Source: UBA4717 sp045577925 (GTDB lineage: Bacteria; Bacillota; Clostridia; Oscillospirales; CAG-272). Taken from it: a DNA stretch of 64,000 bases. The DNA lies in NCBI GenBank assembly GCA_045577925.1, contig JAZNJH010000025.1:1-64000 (forward strand), written 5' to 3'. Position 1 is the first letter of the stretch. Each line of letters starts with the position of its first letter. Made by a program: the position numbers and the translations under genes. The notes beneath the pieces were generated by a model that ran no database searches, had not been told where the DNA came from, and worked only from the letters and a program-made list of their open reading frames with translations. Below, piece by piece: positions 49,444 through 58,789 of the stretch.

Positions 49444-49472
49444 AAAACGGGCTCTTATAAAGAGCCTGTTTT
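49444..49472 (+). terminator. Terminator of the sortase-like operon
   Basis: A stem of AAAACGGGCTCTT with its complement (one G-T pair, 3-nt loop), followed by TTATTC. Confidence 0.8.
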
Positions 49473-49499
49473 ATTCAAAGAATGTTTCCATTTGTTTTA

Positions 49500-49528
49500 T
49501 TGACATTTTTATCAAATTGTGGCATAAT
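49500..49528 (+). promoter_or_regulatory. Promoter of degV
   Basis: TTGACA (49500-49505), 17-bp spacer, CATAAT (49523-49528). Confidence 0.75.
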
Positions 49529-49598
49529 TATTTATACAAGTGTTTGTTATTAACACATATATATTTTCACTCACTAATTGATAATACCGAGGTACATT

Positions 49599-50426
49599 GT
49601 GAATAAAATTAAAATCGTAGTAGATTCTTCTTCAGATCTCACAGAGCTCTCAAATGCAGACTTTGCCTCAGCTCCCTTAAAAATTGTAACATCTACAAAT
49701 GAATACGTTGATGATAAAAACCTCGACGTTGAACAGATGGTTGAAGTGCTGTATAACTATAAAGGTAAATCATCAACATCATGTCCAAACGTAAACGACT
49801 GGCTTGATGCTTACGGAGATGCCGAAGAAATCTTCTGCATAACTATGACAAGCAACCTTTCCGGAACCTATAATTCCGCATGTGTTGCAAAAAAGGTATA
49901 CAGAGAAAAATATCCCGAACGCCGTGTAAACGTGATCGATTCTCTTTCAACAGGCCCTGAGATCGCTCTTATGGTTGAAAAGATCCGTGATATGATACTT
50001 GAAAACAAGGATTTTGATCAGATCTCAAACACGATGAAAAATTATAAAACAGAGCTTCTTTTTGCGCTCAAATCCATGAAAAATCTTGCAAATAACGGTC
50101 GCGTAAGTAAGCTTAAAGCAGCCGCTGCCGGCATTCTTGGTATACGTGCCGTAGGTAAAGCAAGCGAACAAGGAACACTTGAAATGCTCTCTAAATGCCG
50201 CGGTGAAGCAAAAACTGTAAAAGCGCTTGTAAAATACATGATAGAAAACGGATATAAGGGTGGAAAAGCAAGGATTACGCACTGTCTTAACAGTAAGGCT
50301 GCAGCAAAGCTTGCAGAAAGAATAAAGAGCCACTTCCCCGATGCAATTATATCTATCGACGAAACACGTGGGCTTTGCAGCTTTTACGCTGAAAAAGGTG
50401 GTCTGTTACTCGGATACGAGGTTTAA
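49599..50426 (+). CDS. DegV-family fatty-acid-binding protein
   Basis: DegV/FakB proteins hold a fatty acid for phosphorylation by FakA. The 275-residue protein (GTG start at 49599 after CGAGGTAC) has the N-terminal IKIVVDSSSDL, TSCPNVNDW (thiol/Ser-rich fatty-acid entry), ITMTSNLSGTYNSA with the two Ser that bind the carboxylate in the family, VIDSLSTGPEIAL and the C-terminal GPGxxG-equivalent region. No fakA is adjacent. Confidence 0.9.
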   Translation: MNKIKIVVDSSSDLTELSNADFASAPLKIVTSTNEYVDDKNLDVEQMVEVLYNYKGKSSTSCPNVNDWLDAYGDAEEIFCITMTSNLSGTYNSACVAKKVYREKYPERRVNVIDSLSTGPEIALMVEKIRDMILENKDFDQISNTMKNYKTELLFALKSMKNLANNGRVSKLKAAAAGILGIRAVGKASEQGTLEMLSKCRGEAKTVKALVKYMIENGYKGGKARITHCLNSKAAAKLAERIKSHFPDAIISIDETRGLCSFYAEKGGLLLGYEV

Positions 50427-50433
50427 GGTAACA

Positions 50434-50461
50434 AAAAGCACTCACTTTCGTGAGTGCTTTT
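50434..50461. terminator. Bidirectional terminator
   Basis: A 12-bp perfect stem (AAAAGCACTCAC and complement, loop TTTC) between the convergent degV and nup genes. Confidence 0.9.
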
Positions 50462-50464
50462 AAT

Positions 50465-51448
50465 TTATCTTTCTTCTCGGAAATAAGGAAGTCCGAGGCT
50501 TGCCGGAGGCTGATGCTCCGGTTTTTTTCTTGCGCTTGTGAATACAAGCACAATTATCGTAACGACGTAAGGAAGCATTTTGATAAGCTCCTTGTTGCTG
50601 CTTGAAAGATTCGGAATATAAGTACAAATGATGTACAAGCCGCCGAATATGAACGAGCTGAATATCGCCGAATTAGGCTTCCAGAGAGCGAATATTACTA
50701 TCGCTATTGCAAGCCAGCCACGATCACCGAAGCCGTCGTTGGTCCACGCGCCTGACGTATAGTCCATAACAAAGTAAAGACCGCCAAGACCTGCGATAGA
50801 GCCTCCGATACACGTTGAAAGGTACTTGTAAAGCGTTACGTTGATACCTGCCGCATCTGCTGTAGCAGGATTTTCGCCAACTGCTCTGAGATTAAGTCCC
50901 ACACGTGTTCTGTTGAGTATCCATGAAACTACAATCGCAATTATAACTGCAAGGTATGCTAAAAATCCAAATGACAGGAACGTCTTTCCGAAAAGCCCCA
51001 TGTCTGCGGCAAACGGAAGGGTTGTTTTATAGTAATTACCGGTCGTAAGAAGTGAGATTGAACCGCTCTCACCGAAAAAGCTCAGAAGCGAGCCTCCGTA
51101 AAAGTTACCTATACCTATACCAAAGGTGGTAAGCGCAAGACCGGTAACGTTCTGATTGGCACGAAGCGTTATAGTCAGAAAGCTGTATATAAGCGCCATA
51201 ATTCCCGAGCCGATAAGCGTTGAAAGCAAGGGAATGAGTATGCAAAGCCATGCCACGGGTGTATCTGTAGAATGCTCGTACAAATAACCGCCTATAATGC
51301 CAGATATGCCGCCAACGTACATAATACCCGGAATACCGAGGTTTAAGTTTCCGCTTTTTTCCGTAAGTATTTCACCTGTTGCACCGTAAAGAAGGGGGAT
51401 TCCCTGAACTATCGCCGCATAAATAAATGATGCTATCGTATTTATCAT
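50465..51448 (-). CDS. nupQ: Nucleoside ABC transporter permease (NupQ-type)
   Basis: A 327-residue BPD_transp_2-type permease with about nine helices. TLRANQNVTGLALTTFGIGIGNFYGG and the EAA-like loop LRAVGENPATADAAGINVTLYKYLSTC are typical of the YufQ/NupQ and RbsC-like group. It is the last gene of a leftward cluster of binding protein, ATPase and two permeases, which in Bacillus subtilis (nupNOPQ) takes up purine nucleosides. Substrate is inferred from the set, not proven. Confidence 0.88.
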   Translation of the reverse strand: MINTIASFIYAAIVQGIPLLYGATGEILTEKSGNLNLGIPGIMYVGGISGIIGGYLYEHSTDTPVAWLCILIPLLSTLIGSGIMALIYSFLTITLRANQNVTGLALTTFGIGIGNFYGGSLLSFFGESGSISLLTTGNYYKTTLPFAADMGLFGKTFLSFGFLAYLAVIIAIVVSWILNRTRVGLNLRAVGENPATADAAGINVTLYKYLSTCIGGSIAGLGGLYFVMDYTSGAWTNDGFGDRGWLAIAIVIFALWKPNSAIFSSFIFGGLYIICTYIPNLSSSNKELIKMLPYVVTIIVLVFTSARKKPEHQPPASLGLPYFREER

Positions 51449-51462
51449 GAATTTACCCTCCC

Positions 51463-52566
51463 TTAATGATTTTTGTGTGAACGGCGGAAGTTAACTTTGT
51501 AATTTACAAAGAACTCACATCCGATTATGAAGAACAAAATGATACCCGTAAGAATATCAGATATACTTTCGTTGAGTCGCAGGCTCGTTGCGATCTGTCC
51601 CGAGCCGCGCTGCAGGAACACGATAAGGAAGGACGTAAGCATCATAATGATGGGATTAAACTTTGCAAGCCACGACACCATTATAGCCGTAAAGCCCATA
51701 CCGCCTGCCGTATTCTTCGTAATAGTGTGGTCAGTACCTGCAACAAGCAAAAGTCCTGCCACACCGCAAAGCGCGCCCGAAATCGCCATTGTACGAAGTA
51801 TGACCTTTTTTACGTTGATACCGATATACTTTGCGGTATTCTCACTTTCGCCGACTACCGCTATTTCATATCCGTGCTTACTGTATTTAAGGTAAATATA
51901 CATAAGCACCGTAATGGCAACGACAATGATTACGTTGAGCAAATACTTCTGCCCGAATATTTCAGGTAGCCATCCCGACTTCGACGTACGGTTGATTACA
52001 CCCATAACGCTTGAGCCGTTAGGCACCCAAACCATTATCGCAAATGAAACGAACTGCGTTGCAACGTAGTTCATCATAAGTGTGAACAGAGTTTCGTTGG
52101 TATTCCATTTTGCTTTGAAGTAAGCAGGGATTATTGCCCAGACAATACCTGCAAGCACGCTTGCTGCAAGCATTATCAAAAGGAGCACTACAGACGGAAG
52201 TCTGTCGCCAACATAAAACATACATGCGGCCGATGCAAGACCGCCCATAAGCACCTGTCCTTCAGCACCGATATTCCAAAATCGCATCTTGAATGCAGGG
52301 GTTACGGCAAGGGATATACACAATAACATTGCCGTGCTCTGTACAGTATTCCATATTTTTCTCGGTGTGCCGAAGGTGCCTTCAAACATTGCTTTATAAA
52401 CCTTGAAAGGATTGTAGCCTGTCAGCGCGTATACAACACCTGCACAAACAACGAGGGCAAGAATTATAGCCGCAGCGCGGAAAAGCCACGCTTTCCACCA
52501 GACCATCACATCTCGCTTGGTGATATGCACAAGGGATTCTCTGTATTTCTTTTTGTTCTCAGTCAT
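51463..52566 (-). CDS. nupP: Nucleoside ABC transporter permease (NupP-type)
   Basis: A 367-residue permease with an N-terminal cytoplasmic start, a first helix at about 28-50 and the loop VVGESENTAKYIGINVKKVILRTMAISGAL that contacts the ATPase. The stretch WNIGAEGQVLMGGLASA is typical for the YufP/NupP group. It overlaps the ATPase gene by 8 bp (ATGACTGA) and precedes nupQ by 14 bp; the two permeases should form the heterodimeric channel. Confidence 0.9.
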   Translation of the reverse strand: MTENKKKYRESLVHITKRDVMVWWKAWLFRAAAIILALVVCAGVVYALTGYNPFKVYKAMFEGTFGTPRKIWNTVQSTAMLLCISLAVTPAFKMRFWNIGAEGQVLMGGLASAACMFYVGDRLPSVVLLLIMLAASVLAGIVWAIIPAYFKAKWNTNETLFTLMMNYVATQFVSFAIMVWVPNGSSVMGVINRTSKSGWLPEIFGQKYLLNVIIVVAITVLMYIYLKYSKHGYEIAVVGESENTAKYIGINVKKVILRTMAISGALCGVAGLLLVAGTDHTITKNTAGGMGFTAIMVSWLAKFNPIIMMLTSFLIVFLQRGSGQIATSLRLNESISDILTGIILFFIIGCEFFVNYKVNFRRSHKNH

Positions 52567-54088
52567 TCAGATCCCCTCCGGTCTTAGTCATTAAGAGTCC
52601 TATCTCTTCTTTTGTAGTATTTCGTCCGTCTACTATTCCCGTAACACGTCCGCCGCCGATAACCATAATACGGTCGCAAAGCTCAATAAGCACGTCAAGG
52701 TCTTCGCCTACAAATATTACGGCAACGCCCTTCTTCTTCTGGTCGTTAAGCAGATTATATATCGCATACGATGAGTTTATATCAAGTCCTCTTACAGGGT
52801 ATGCCGCCATCAGAACCGTCGGAGCTGCTGCTATTTCACGTCCTACGAGCACCTTTTGAACGTTACCGCCCGAAAGTCTGCGGACAGGAGTAGCAGTGTT
52901 AGGTGTAACAACCTCAAGTGTACGTACGATCTCATCGGCAAGGTCGCGCGGACCGCTTCTCTCAAGGAAAAAGGATTTTCCGCGTCTGTAGCTTCTGAGC
53001 ATCATATTGTCTACGATGTCCATATTGCCTACAAGACCCATTCCGAGTCTGTCTTCCGGAACAAACGAAAGCCTTACTCCAAGTTCTCTTATCTGAAGCG
53101 GAGTTTTGTCACGGAGGTTGTCCGTTGCACCCGTCTTGGGATTATTATATAATATCTCGCCCTCTTCAAGATGCTGAAGTCCTGCGATTGCTTCAAGGAG
53201 CTCGCGCTGACCGCTTCCTGCGATACCTGCGATACCGAGTATTTCGCCCGATCGCGCTGTGAACGTTACGTCATCAAGAACCTTTACGCCCTCGCGGTTT
53301 ACACAGTCAACGCCGTTTACAACGAGTCTGTCCTGAACGTTTTCAGGCTCTGCTCTTTCAATATTAAGGTCGATCTTTTTACCGACCATCATTTCGGTAA
53401 GCTCAGACTCGGTAGTCTCTGCAGTATTGACCGTACCTACGTATTCGCCCTTTCTGAGAACAGATACTCTGTCTGAAAGTGCAAGTACCTCATGAAGCTT
53501 GTGAGTGATTATAATTATAGCCTTCCCGGCATCGCGCATTTTTCGAAGCACAGCAAAAAGTTTTTTTGTTTCCTGAGGTGTAAGAACGGCAGTCGGCTCG
53601 TCGAGGATAAGAATATCCGCGCCCCTGTATAAAACCTTGATTATCTCAACGGTCTGCTTTTCGGAAACCGACATTTCGTATATCTTCTTGTCGGGATCAA
53701 TATCAAATCCGTATTTCTCGCTGATCTCCTTAACACGCGCAGAAACACCTTTGATATCGTACTTCCCGTCTTCCTTAAGTCCGAGAACTACGTTTTGTGC
53801 GGCAGAAAACAGGTCAACGAGCTTGAAGTGCTGATGGATCATACCGATCTTATAGTCAAACGCCTCGTGAGGAGAGCGGATTGCAACCTCTTCACCGTCG
53901 ATGAATATCTGACCTTCGTCGGGATAATATATACCCGAGATCATATTCATAAGCGTAGTTTTGCCGCTTCCGTTTTCACCTAAAAGCGAGAGTATCTCGC
54001 CTTTATTTACACTGAGCGATACGTTATGGTTTGCCACAACGCTGCCAAAGCGCTTGGTTATATTTCTGAGTTCTATAGCAACACTCAC
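52559..54088 (-). CDS. nupO: Nucleoside ABC transporter ATPase, double NBD (NupO-type)
   Basis: The 509-residue protein has two ATPase domains in tandem, as in sugar and nucleoside importers of this class. The first has Walker A LLGENGSGKTTLM, a signature MSVSEKQTVEIIKVL and Walker B ILILDEPTAVLTPQ. The second has IAGIAGSGQRELLEAIAG and RLSGGNVQKVLVGREI, while its Walker B (VLMAAYPVRGLDI) has lost the Asp-Glu pair, so one site is degenerate as is common in this family. It overlaps nupP by 8 bp; a hairpin separates it from the binding-protein gene. Confidence 0.92.
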   Translation of the reverse strand: MSVAIELRNITKRFGSVVANHNVSLSVNKGEILSLLGENGSGKTTLMNMISGIYYPDEGQIFIDGEEVAIRSPHEAFDYKIGMIHQHFKLVDLFSAAQNVVLGLKEDGKYDIKGVSARVKEISEKYGFDIDPDKKIYEMSVSEKQTVEIIKVLYRGADILILDEPTAVLTPQETKKLFAVLRKMRDAGKAIIIITHKLHEVLALSDRVSVLRKGEYVGTVNTAETTESELTEMMVGKKIDLNIERAEPENVQDRLVVNGVDCVNREGVKVLDDVTFTARSGEILGIAGIAGSGQRELLEAIAGLQHLEEGEILYNNPKTGATDNLRDKTPLQIRELGVRLSFVPEDRLGMGLVGNMDIVDNMMLRSYRRGKSFFLERSGPRDLADEIVRTLEVVTPNTATPVRRLSGGNVQKVLVGREIAAAPTVLMAAYPVRGLDINSSYAIYNLLNDQKKKGVAVIFVGEDLDVLIELCDRIMVIGGGRVTGIVDGRNTTKEEIGLLMTKTGGDLND

Positions 54089-54167
54089 TTATATATACCT
54101 CCGTTTAATTTTGAAAACAAAGCAGAAAAAGCCTTCTGCCCTCTTTTGAAAATTAAACAAGAAAAAG

Positions 54168-54205
54168 ACTTGAGGCGGAGCGCCTGACGGCACTCCGCCT
54201 TAAGT
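54168..54205 (-). terminator. Hairpin between the binding-protein gene and the ATPase gene
   Basis: ACTTGAGGCGGAG (54168-54180) pairs with CTCCGCCTTAAGT (54193-54205). On the minus strand CTTTTTC follows the stem. It should end most transcripts after bmpA, giving more binding protein than transporter. Confidence 0.8.
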
Positions 54206-54216
54206 TTTTTATCTGA

Positions 54217-55452
54217 TTACTGCTCGGAAATACCGTCGATATACTTGATATCGAAGTAAGGAGCACTTCTGAAGGAAGATTCGTTGAATGCACCGTCAGC
54301 GATTACGTTTGTTTCAGGAACAAAGTCGCCTTCGTCGATAACGTCTGCCTTGTATTCGGGAAGTTCTTCACCGTTTACAGTAAACTTGGATGTGTCGAAT
54401 ACCTTGATGGAGCCGTCTCTGAGACCTGCTTCAACTTCTGCAAGCTTTTCAGCTGTGCCTTCAGCAGCAACTGCTGCGTTGAGCTCTGTAAGAAGAACGG
54501 ATTCTGTTGCGAGAGAACCGCACCAATCTGTTTCGAAGTTTTCGCCCTTCATTGTAGCATTGATGATCATTCTGAAGTAAGGAGCCCAGTCGATCTTCGA
54601 GGAGATGAGAGCTGTTGTAGGAGCGATAGAAATTGTGCTTATGTTGTAAGCAACGTTCGGAACGCCTCTTTCTTCGCATGCCTTAGGAGCGCCTTCAGAG
54701 TCAGCGTGCTGGCTTATGAGTACGCACTTATTATCCATAAGCTTGATAGCTGCTTCCTTTTCAAGAGCTATATCAAACCAGGAGTTCGTATAGATAACTT
54801 CCATTGTTGCGCTTTCGCAGACAGATCTTGCACCGAGGAAGAAGGATGTCATACCGGAAACAACTTCAGCGTAGTTGAATGCGCCAACGTAACCGATCTT
54901 AGCTTCTTCAGCTGTGATATCGCCGTTTGCGATCATTTCATTGAGCTTCATACCGGCAGCAACACCTGCGAGGTATCTGCCTTCGTAGATAGAAGCAAAC
55001 GCGTTGTGGTAGTTATCAAGACCTTCTGTCTTGGACTTTGTACCTGTTGCGTGAGCAAACTGTACTTCCGGGAATTCCTGTGCCGCCTGGATCATGTATG
55101 TTTCATGACCGAAGGAATCAGCAAATACGAGGTCGCATCCTGCATCTACAAGCTCAGCAGCTGCTTCGTAGCATGCGTTTGATTCGTCAACACCAACCTT
55201 GAAGAGAACCTGTTCGTCTGTAAGACCGAGTTCAGCCTGAACTGCCTTTGCAGCGTCCATAAAGTTCTTGTCATAAGTGGAGTTTTCGTCGTGAAGGAAA
55301 ATGAAACCAACCTTGAATTCGGGGTCGATTACATCCTCTGCTATAATATCGCTTTCAGATTCACTTTCAACAGCAGTATCGCATGCTGTGAAAGCAACGC
55401 TTGCAACAAATACCATAGCAAGTGCGAGAAGAATAGAGATAATCTTTTTCAT
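54217..55452 (-). CDS. bmpA: BMP-family (BmpA/Med) nucleoside-binding lipoprotein
   Basis: The 411-residue protein has a lipoprotein-type signal peptide (lipobox-like FTAC near residue 23; the small hydrophobic lead MKKIISILLALAMVFVASVA). The BMP domain follows: FKVGFIFLHDENSTYDKNF, DLVFADSFGHETYMIQAA, HATGTKSKTEGLDNYHNAFASIYEGRYLAG and ISQHADSEGAPKACEERG. Relatives bind purine nucleosides. It is the first gene of the nup cluster, after its own promoter. No purine riboswitch is seen upstream. Confidence 0.92.
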   Translation of the reverse strand: MKKIISILLALAMVFVASVAFTACDTAVESESESDIIAEDVIDPEFKVGFIFLHDENSTYDKNFMDAAKAVQAELGLTDEQVLFKVGVDESNACYEAAAELVDAGCDLVFADSFGHETYMIQAAQEFPEVQFAHATGTKSKTEGLDNYHNAFASIYEGRYLAGVAAGMKLNEMIANGDITAEEAKIGYVGAFNYAEVVSGMTSFFLGARSVCESATMEVIYTNSWFDIALEKEAAIKLMDNKCVLISQHADSEGAPKACEERGVPNVAYNISTISIAPTTALISSKIDWAPYFRMIINATMKGENFETDWCGSLATESVLLTELNAAVAAEGTAEKLAEVEAGLRDGSIKVFDTSKFTVNGEELPEYKADVIDEGDFVPETNVIADGAFNESSFRSAPYFDIKYIDGISEQ

Positions 55453-55503
55453 TTTGTTTCTCCTTGCCTTTTGGCTATTTTTTCGTGTCTGAATGACAAT
55501 ATA

Positions 55504-55532
55504 ATTTTACAATATTAACAGATAAATTACAA
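55504..55532 (-). promoter_or_regulatory. Promoter of the nup operon
   Basis: Minus-strand TTGTAA (plus 55527-55532), 17-bp spacer, TAAAAT (plus 55504-55509). The rest of the 376-bp gap to 55829 is AT-rich, with no supported gene or riboswitch. Confidence 0.55.
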
Positions 55533-55828
55533 TACATATTATTAACAAAAAAGGTACACCTACTTTTTGGCATTTTGAACAAATAACCAACACTTTTTGC
55601 GAAAAATTACGTTTTTCAATTTATTTTGCTTATTTTTGGCTTTATTGTACAATTTTTGTGCCGATTTTTTTAGTTTTTACACAAACGCAAATGCTTTTGC
55701 AGGACTTGTTTAAAAATTCTGTAAAAAATATGTAACCAAAATACAACTTCCGAATAAATGCGAAAGTCTTGTCAAATAGTATTCTTGTAAAAAGATAAAT
55801 TTTGCACCGTGAAAGGAATGATTATAAC

Positions 55829-57124
55829 ATGGCAAAAAAGAAGCACGCACGTTATACCTTTATGATAACTTTATTAGCGCTCACTCTTGCTCTGCACGCA
55901 TCTGCATTTTCAGTCTCTCCGGCACTTGATATTATTGCAAACGAATACGGACTTACAAAAGTAAGCCTTGTCAGCCGCGACGTTTATTTTGAATCCTCGG
56001 ATTTCAGCGAAGTAACCGGGCTTGATAAAATAGATTATATAACTGTAAAAGCACTGCCGGACCAAAATGCAGGAACGCTTATGATCGGAAATATTGCGAT
56101 TGGCGAAAACCAGAAAATAAGCAGTAAGAATCTTTCAAACCTCCGCTTTGTGCCGAGAAGCTCAAATGAAATTGCCACTTCTTTTACCTTCAGCACAAAT
56201 AACAATGCCGCCACCTACACGTGCTCGGTATATTTACTTGAGCGCGATAATGCGGCACCGAGCATACAAAGCAGTGCCGGAAATTCACTTTCCACTTATA
56301 AAAGCATGCCTGTTTTCGGAAAGCTTAAAGCACACGATCCCGAAAACGATCCGCTCACTTTTAAAATAATAAGCGCTCCATTACACGGTAAGCTTGAGCT
56401 TACAGACAAAACGACCGGCAGCTTCTCATATACGCCCGAAAACGGATATTCGGGAATCGACTTTTTTGAATATGCAGCCTATGACAAATACGCAAACGTA
56501 TCAGAAACGGCGCGTGTAAGTCTAAACGTTCTTGAACCTCAGACAAATATTGTGTTTAGTGACCTTGAAGGTCATTGGGCGCATTATGCGGCTATACGCA
56601 CCGTTGCCTGCGGAGCTATGAGCTTTGAGTCTGAGGGTGGTGTATACAACTTCATGCCCGACTTGCCCGTATCGCGTGCTGAGTTCTGTGCATCACTTAT
56701 GAAAAACGCAGGATACAACGGTTTCAGTGCAGTAAGCTCTACGGGATATGCGGACGATGAGGATATTCCGGAAGAATATAAAGGTTATATTGCAGCCGCA
56801 AGCGTGCTTGGTGTTACAAGCGGAATAGAAGCCGACGGCAATCTTCTTTTCTGCCCCAACAATCAGATCACACGCGCTGAAGCCGCCGTAATGATAGAGC
56901 GCCTTTACGGTTTTTCAAACGATGTTGAAGTTTCGTCAAACGCTTCTGTTGCAGTTTTCGCCGATGCTTCAAGCGTACCTGTATGGGCACACGAAAGTAT
57001 TGGCGTTCTGTCAAATCTCGGAATACTCAGCGGCGACTCTTACGGTAATATTTCACCGTATGCCGGTCTTACCCGCGCGCAGACTGCCGTTATGCTTTCC
57101 AACATCAGCGACAACGCAAGATAA
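55829..57124 (+). CDS. SLH protein with cadherin-like domain
   Basis: The 431-residue protein starts at ATG 55829 (AAGGA 11 nt upstream) with a signal peptide (about 1-28). An unassigned beta domain follows (about 30-150), then a cadherin-like/Big_9 domain (about 158-235; HDPENDPLTFKIISAPLHG, GSFSYTPENGYSGIDFFEY), as found in tandem in adhesins. Three SLH repeats complete it (about 245-431; FSDLEGHWAHYAAIRTVA, EYKGYIAAASVLGVTSG, FADASSVPVWAHESIGVLSNLG). It should be held at the wall through the SLH domains. Confidence 0.8.
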   Translation: MAKKKHARYTFMITLLALTLALHASAFSVSPALDIIANEYGLTKVSLVSRDVYFESSDFSEVTGLDKIDYITVKALPDQNAGTLMIGNIAIGENQKISSKNLSNLRFVPRSSNEIATSFTFSTNNNAATYTCSVYLLERDNAAPSIQSSAGNSLSTYKSMPVFGKLKAHDPENDPLTFKIISAPLHGKLELTDKTTGSFSYTPENGYSGIDFFEYAAYDKYANVSETARVSLNVLEPQTNIVFSDLEGHWAHYAAIRTVACGAMSFESEGGVYNFMPDLPVSRAEFCASLMKNAGYNGFSAVSSTGYADDEDIPEEYKGYIAAASVLGVTSGIEADGNLLFCPNNQITRAEAAVMIERLYGFSNDVEVSSNASVAVFADASSVPVWAHESIGVLSNLGILSGDSYGNISPYAGLTRAQTAVMLSNISDNAR

Positions 57125-57127
57125 AAC

Positions 57128-57157
57128 AAAAAGGAGTATCGCACGATACTCCTTTTT
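57128..57157. terminator. Bidirectional terminator
   Basis: A perfect 14-bp stem of AAAAAGGAGTATCG and its complement with a very short loop, between the convergent SLH and ceramidase-like genes. Confidence 0.88.
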
Positions 57158-57160
57158 GTT

Positions 57161-58663
57161 TTAAAACATCTTGTTTATTTCTGTGATAGTTTCTCTTGTA
57201 AGAATGTCGCCGCCTGCGTGGCCTATCTTACCGCTTGATACGTAAGCGCTGTAATGGCCCGCCTTTTCTGCCTTTTCTGTGGGAAGGTAGCCATCCTTGC
57301 CGCAGCAAAGCTGTACGATAAAGGTCTGCTTTGCATAGCTTCTTGCCTTTATTCTGTTTCCATAGTCAAGGAAAAGCTCGAATGGGTTTGTTGCTATCGC
57401 AATATCGCCAAGACGGATTATATGAGTTTCAACCGTATGTATTTCCTTGTTCTGCTGTTCACGGTATCTTGAAATAGTACCTGCGTATACGTGCATGCGT
57501 GCAGTATCTTCAAAGTTGAATACGTCCTTATGAGAATTCTGTGCAATATAGTATTCAAGCTCACGGACCGCGTTGTTGTAATCAGCCATCGTGACCTTTC
57601 TGAAAGGAAGGTCGAGATCTATGATCTTATGCTCAAATATCGCCTCGTCCTTATACTCGTTTATCTCTTCATATACGGATATAATTTCGTTTGCAATTCT
57701 CTTTCCCACTCTGTTGCAGCCCGAAATATCGTACATGGACGGGTCCGCTTTATGCTCTATAACGTTCGGGCGCTTTACGTTGGGGTCGTCAATCGGAGTT
57801 TCCGGCTCTACCCAGCGAATAAGGTCTCTCGGGCACTGGTCACCTGCCGCTCCGCAAAGGCTGAGAAGGTATACATCTTCACCGAGCTTTTCTCTCAGTA
57901 TTGCCTTTGTTCTGCCCCAATAGTCACCTGAAATGAAGCTTCTCTGTTCAAGGATCTGGGCAGGACATGCAATATTTGCAACAACACCTGTAAGCTTTTT
58001 GTTCTTGTCAAAAGTATAAAGAAGCTCAATACCCGAGTCGTTACCGCCCTCGAGTGCGACAAAGTTTGCGGTGTTGGTATCACCCCACATCTGTGCGCTT
58101 CCGTCGTCATAGCTGACACGGCGGCACATACCTACTGCTGCTCTGCCGAACTCGTTTGTATACAGTGCTTCAGTACGGTTTTTCCATGCATTATATGCCG
58201 CAAGAGCAATTTTATCCGTGATCAGCTCTCCGCCCTCTTCAGGGGTAAGAACGTCGTCGCTCGGCGTTACTGCCTCACCGTATTTCTTACCCTCGGGAAG
58301 AAATTCTTCGAGTATCGAAACAACACCCGCAAATGAGCGTGCGCTCGTTTCGTCCTTCTTCTTTGCCGTCATTTTTATAGACGTATGAGAATGCGTTGCG
58401 CCAACCATTATTTTTCTCGGGTCAACCTCGTCTGTTAAACGAGCAAATTTCTCTCTTGCAATTTCAAGGAGCTCTTCATCAAGTGCTTCTACATCGGCCG
58501 ACATCAGTATCATCTGATCTCCATCCGCTTCAACTGCCATTGCAGTTACAGTTATATCAGACTCAACGTAGTCGGATATTCTTTCAAAAAACTGACCTTC
58601 AAGGCTAACCTTTTTTTCGGGCACAAGGCTTTCCTCAGCCCAACCTATAAGTAACTTTCCCAT
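57161..58663 (-). CDS. Neutral/alkaline ceramidase-family protein without signal peptide
   Basis: The 500-residue protein matches the N-terminal (catalytic) domain of neutral/alkaline non-lysosomal ceramidases: ATHSHTSIK corresponds to the zinc-site motif (T-H-S/T-H), with NIACPAQILEQ, SGDYWGRTKAIL and LCGAAGDQCPRD further on, and a late FELFLDYGNRIK. I start at ATG 58663 (GKLLIGWAEE; GGAGAAA box upstream). There is no signal peptide, so it should be cytoplasmic, unlike secreted ceramidases. Many such bacterial proteins act on unknown amide substrates, so ceramide as substrate is doubtful. Confidence 0.78.
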   Translation of the reverse strand: MGKLLIGWAEESLVPEKKVSLEGQFFERISDYVESDITVTAMAVEADGDQMILMSADVEALDEELLEIAREKFARLTDEVDPRKIMVGATHSHTSIKMTAKKKDETSARSFAGVVSILEEFLPEGKKYGEAVTPSDDVLTPEEGGELITDKIALAAYNAWKNRTEALYTNEFGRAAVGMCRRVSYDDGSAQMWGDTNTANFVALEGGNDSGIELLYTFDKNKKLTGVVANIACPAQILEQRSFISGDYWGRTKAILREKLGEDVYLLSLCGAAGDQCPRDLIRWVEPETPIDDPNVKRPNVIEHKADPSMYDISGCNRVGKRIANEIISVYEEINEYKDEAIFEHKIIDLDLPFRKVTMADYNNAVRELEYYIAQNSHKDVFNFEDTARMHVYAGTISRYREQQNKEIHTVETHIIRLGDIAIATNPFELFLDYGNRIKARSYAKQTFIVQLCCGKDGYLPTEKAEKAGHYSAYVSSGKIGHAGGDILTRETITEINKMF

Positions 58664-58759
58664 TTTTATTTCTCCTGCAAAAACAAAATTACAAACATAT
58701 ACATTAATTATAAATTCAATAACAAATAAAATCAATAGTTTTCGAAAATTTCTTAAATA

Positions 58760-58779
58760 AAAACGCCGCGAAGCGTTTT
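58760..58779 (-). terminator. Terminator of the DUF1622 gene
   Basis: AAAACGC and GCGTTTT around a 6-nt loop, followed on the minus strand by TTATTT. Confidence 0.65.
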
Positions 58780-58789
58780 CCTTTTTTGT

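Noticed and set aside
55453..55828. Purine riboswitch upstream of the nup operon
   Set aside because: No conserved purine-aptamer loop or core sequence was found in the minus-strand leader.
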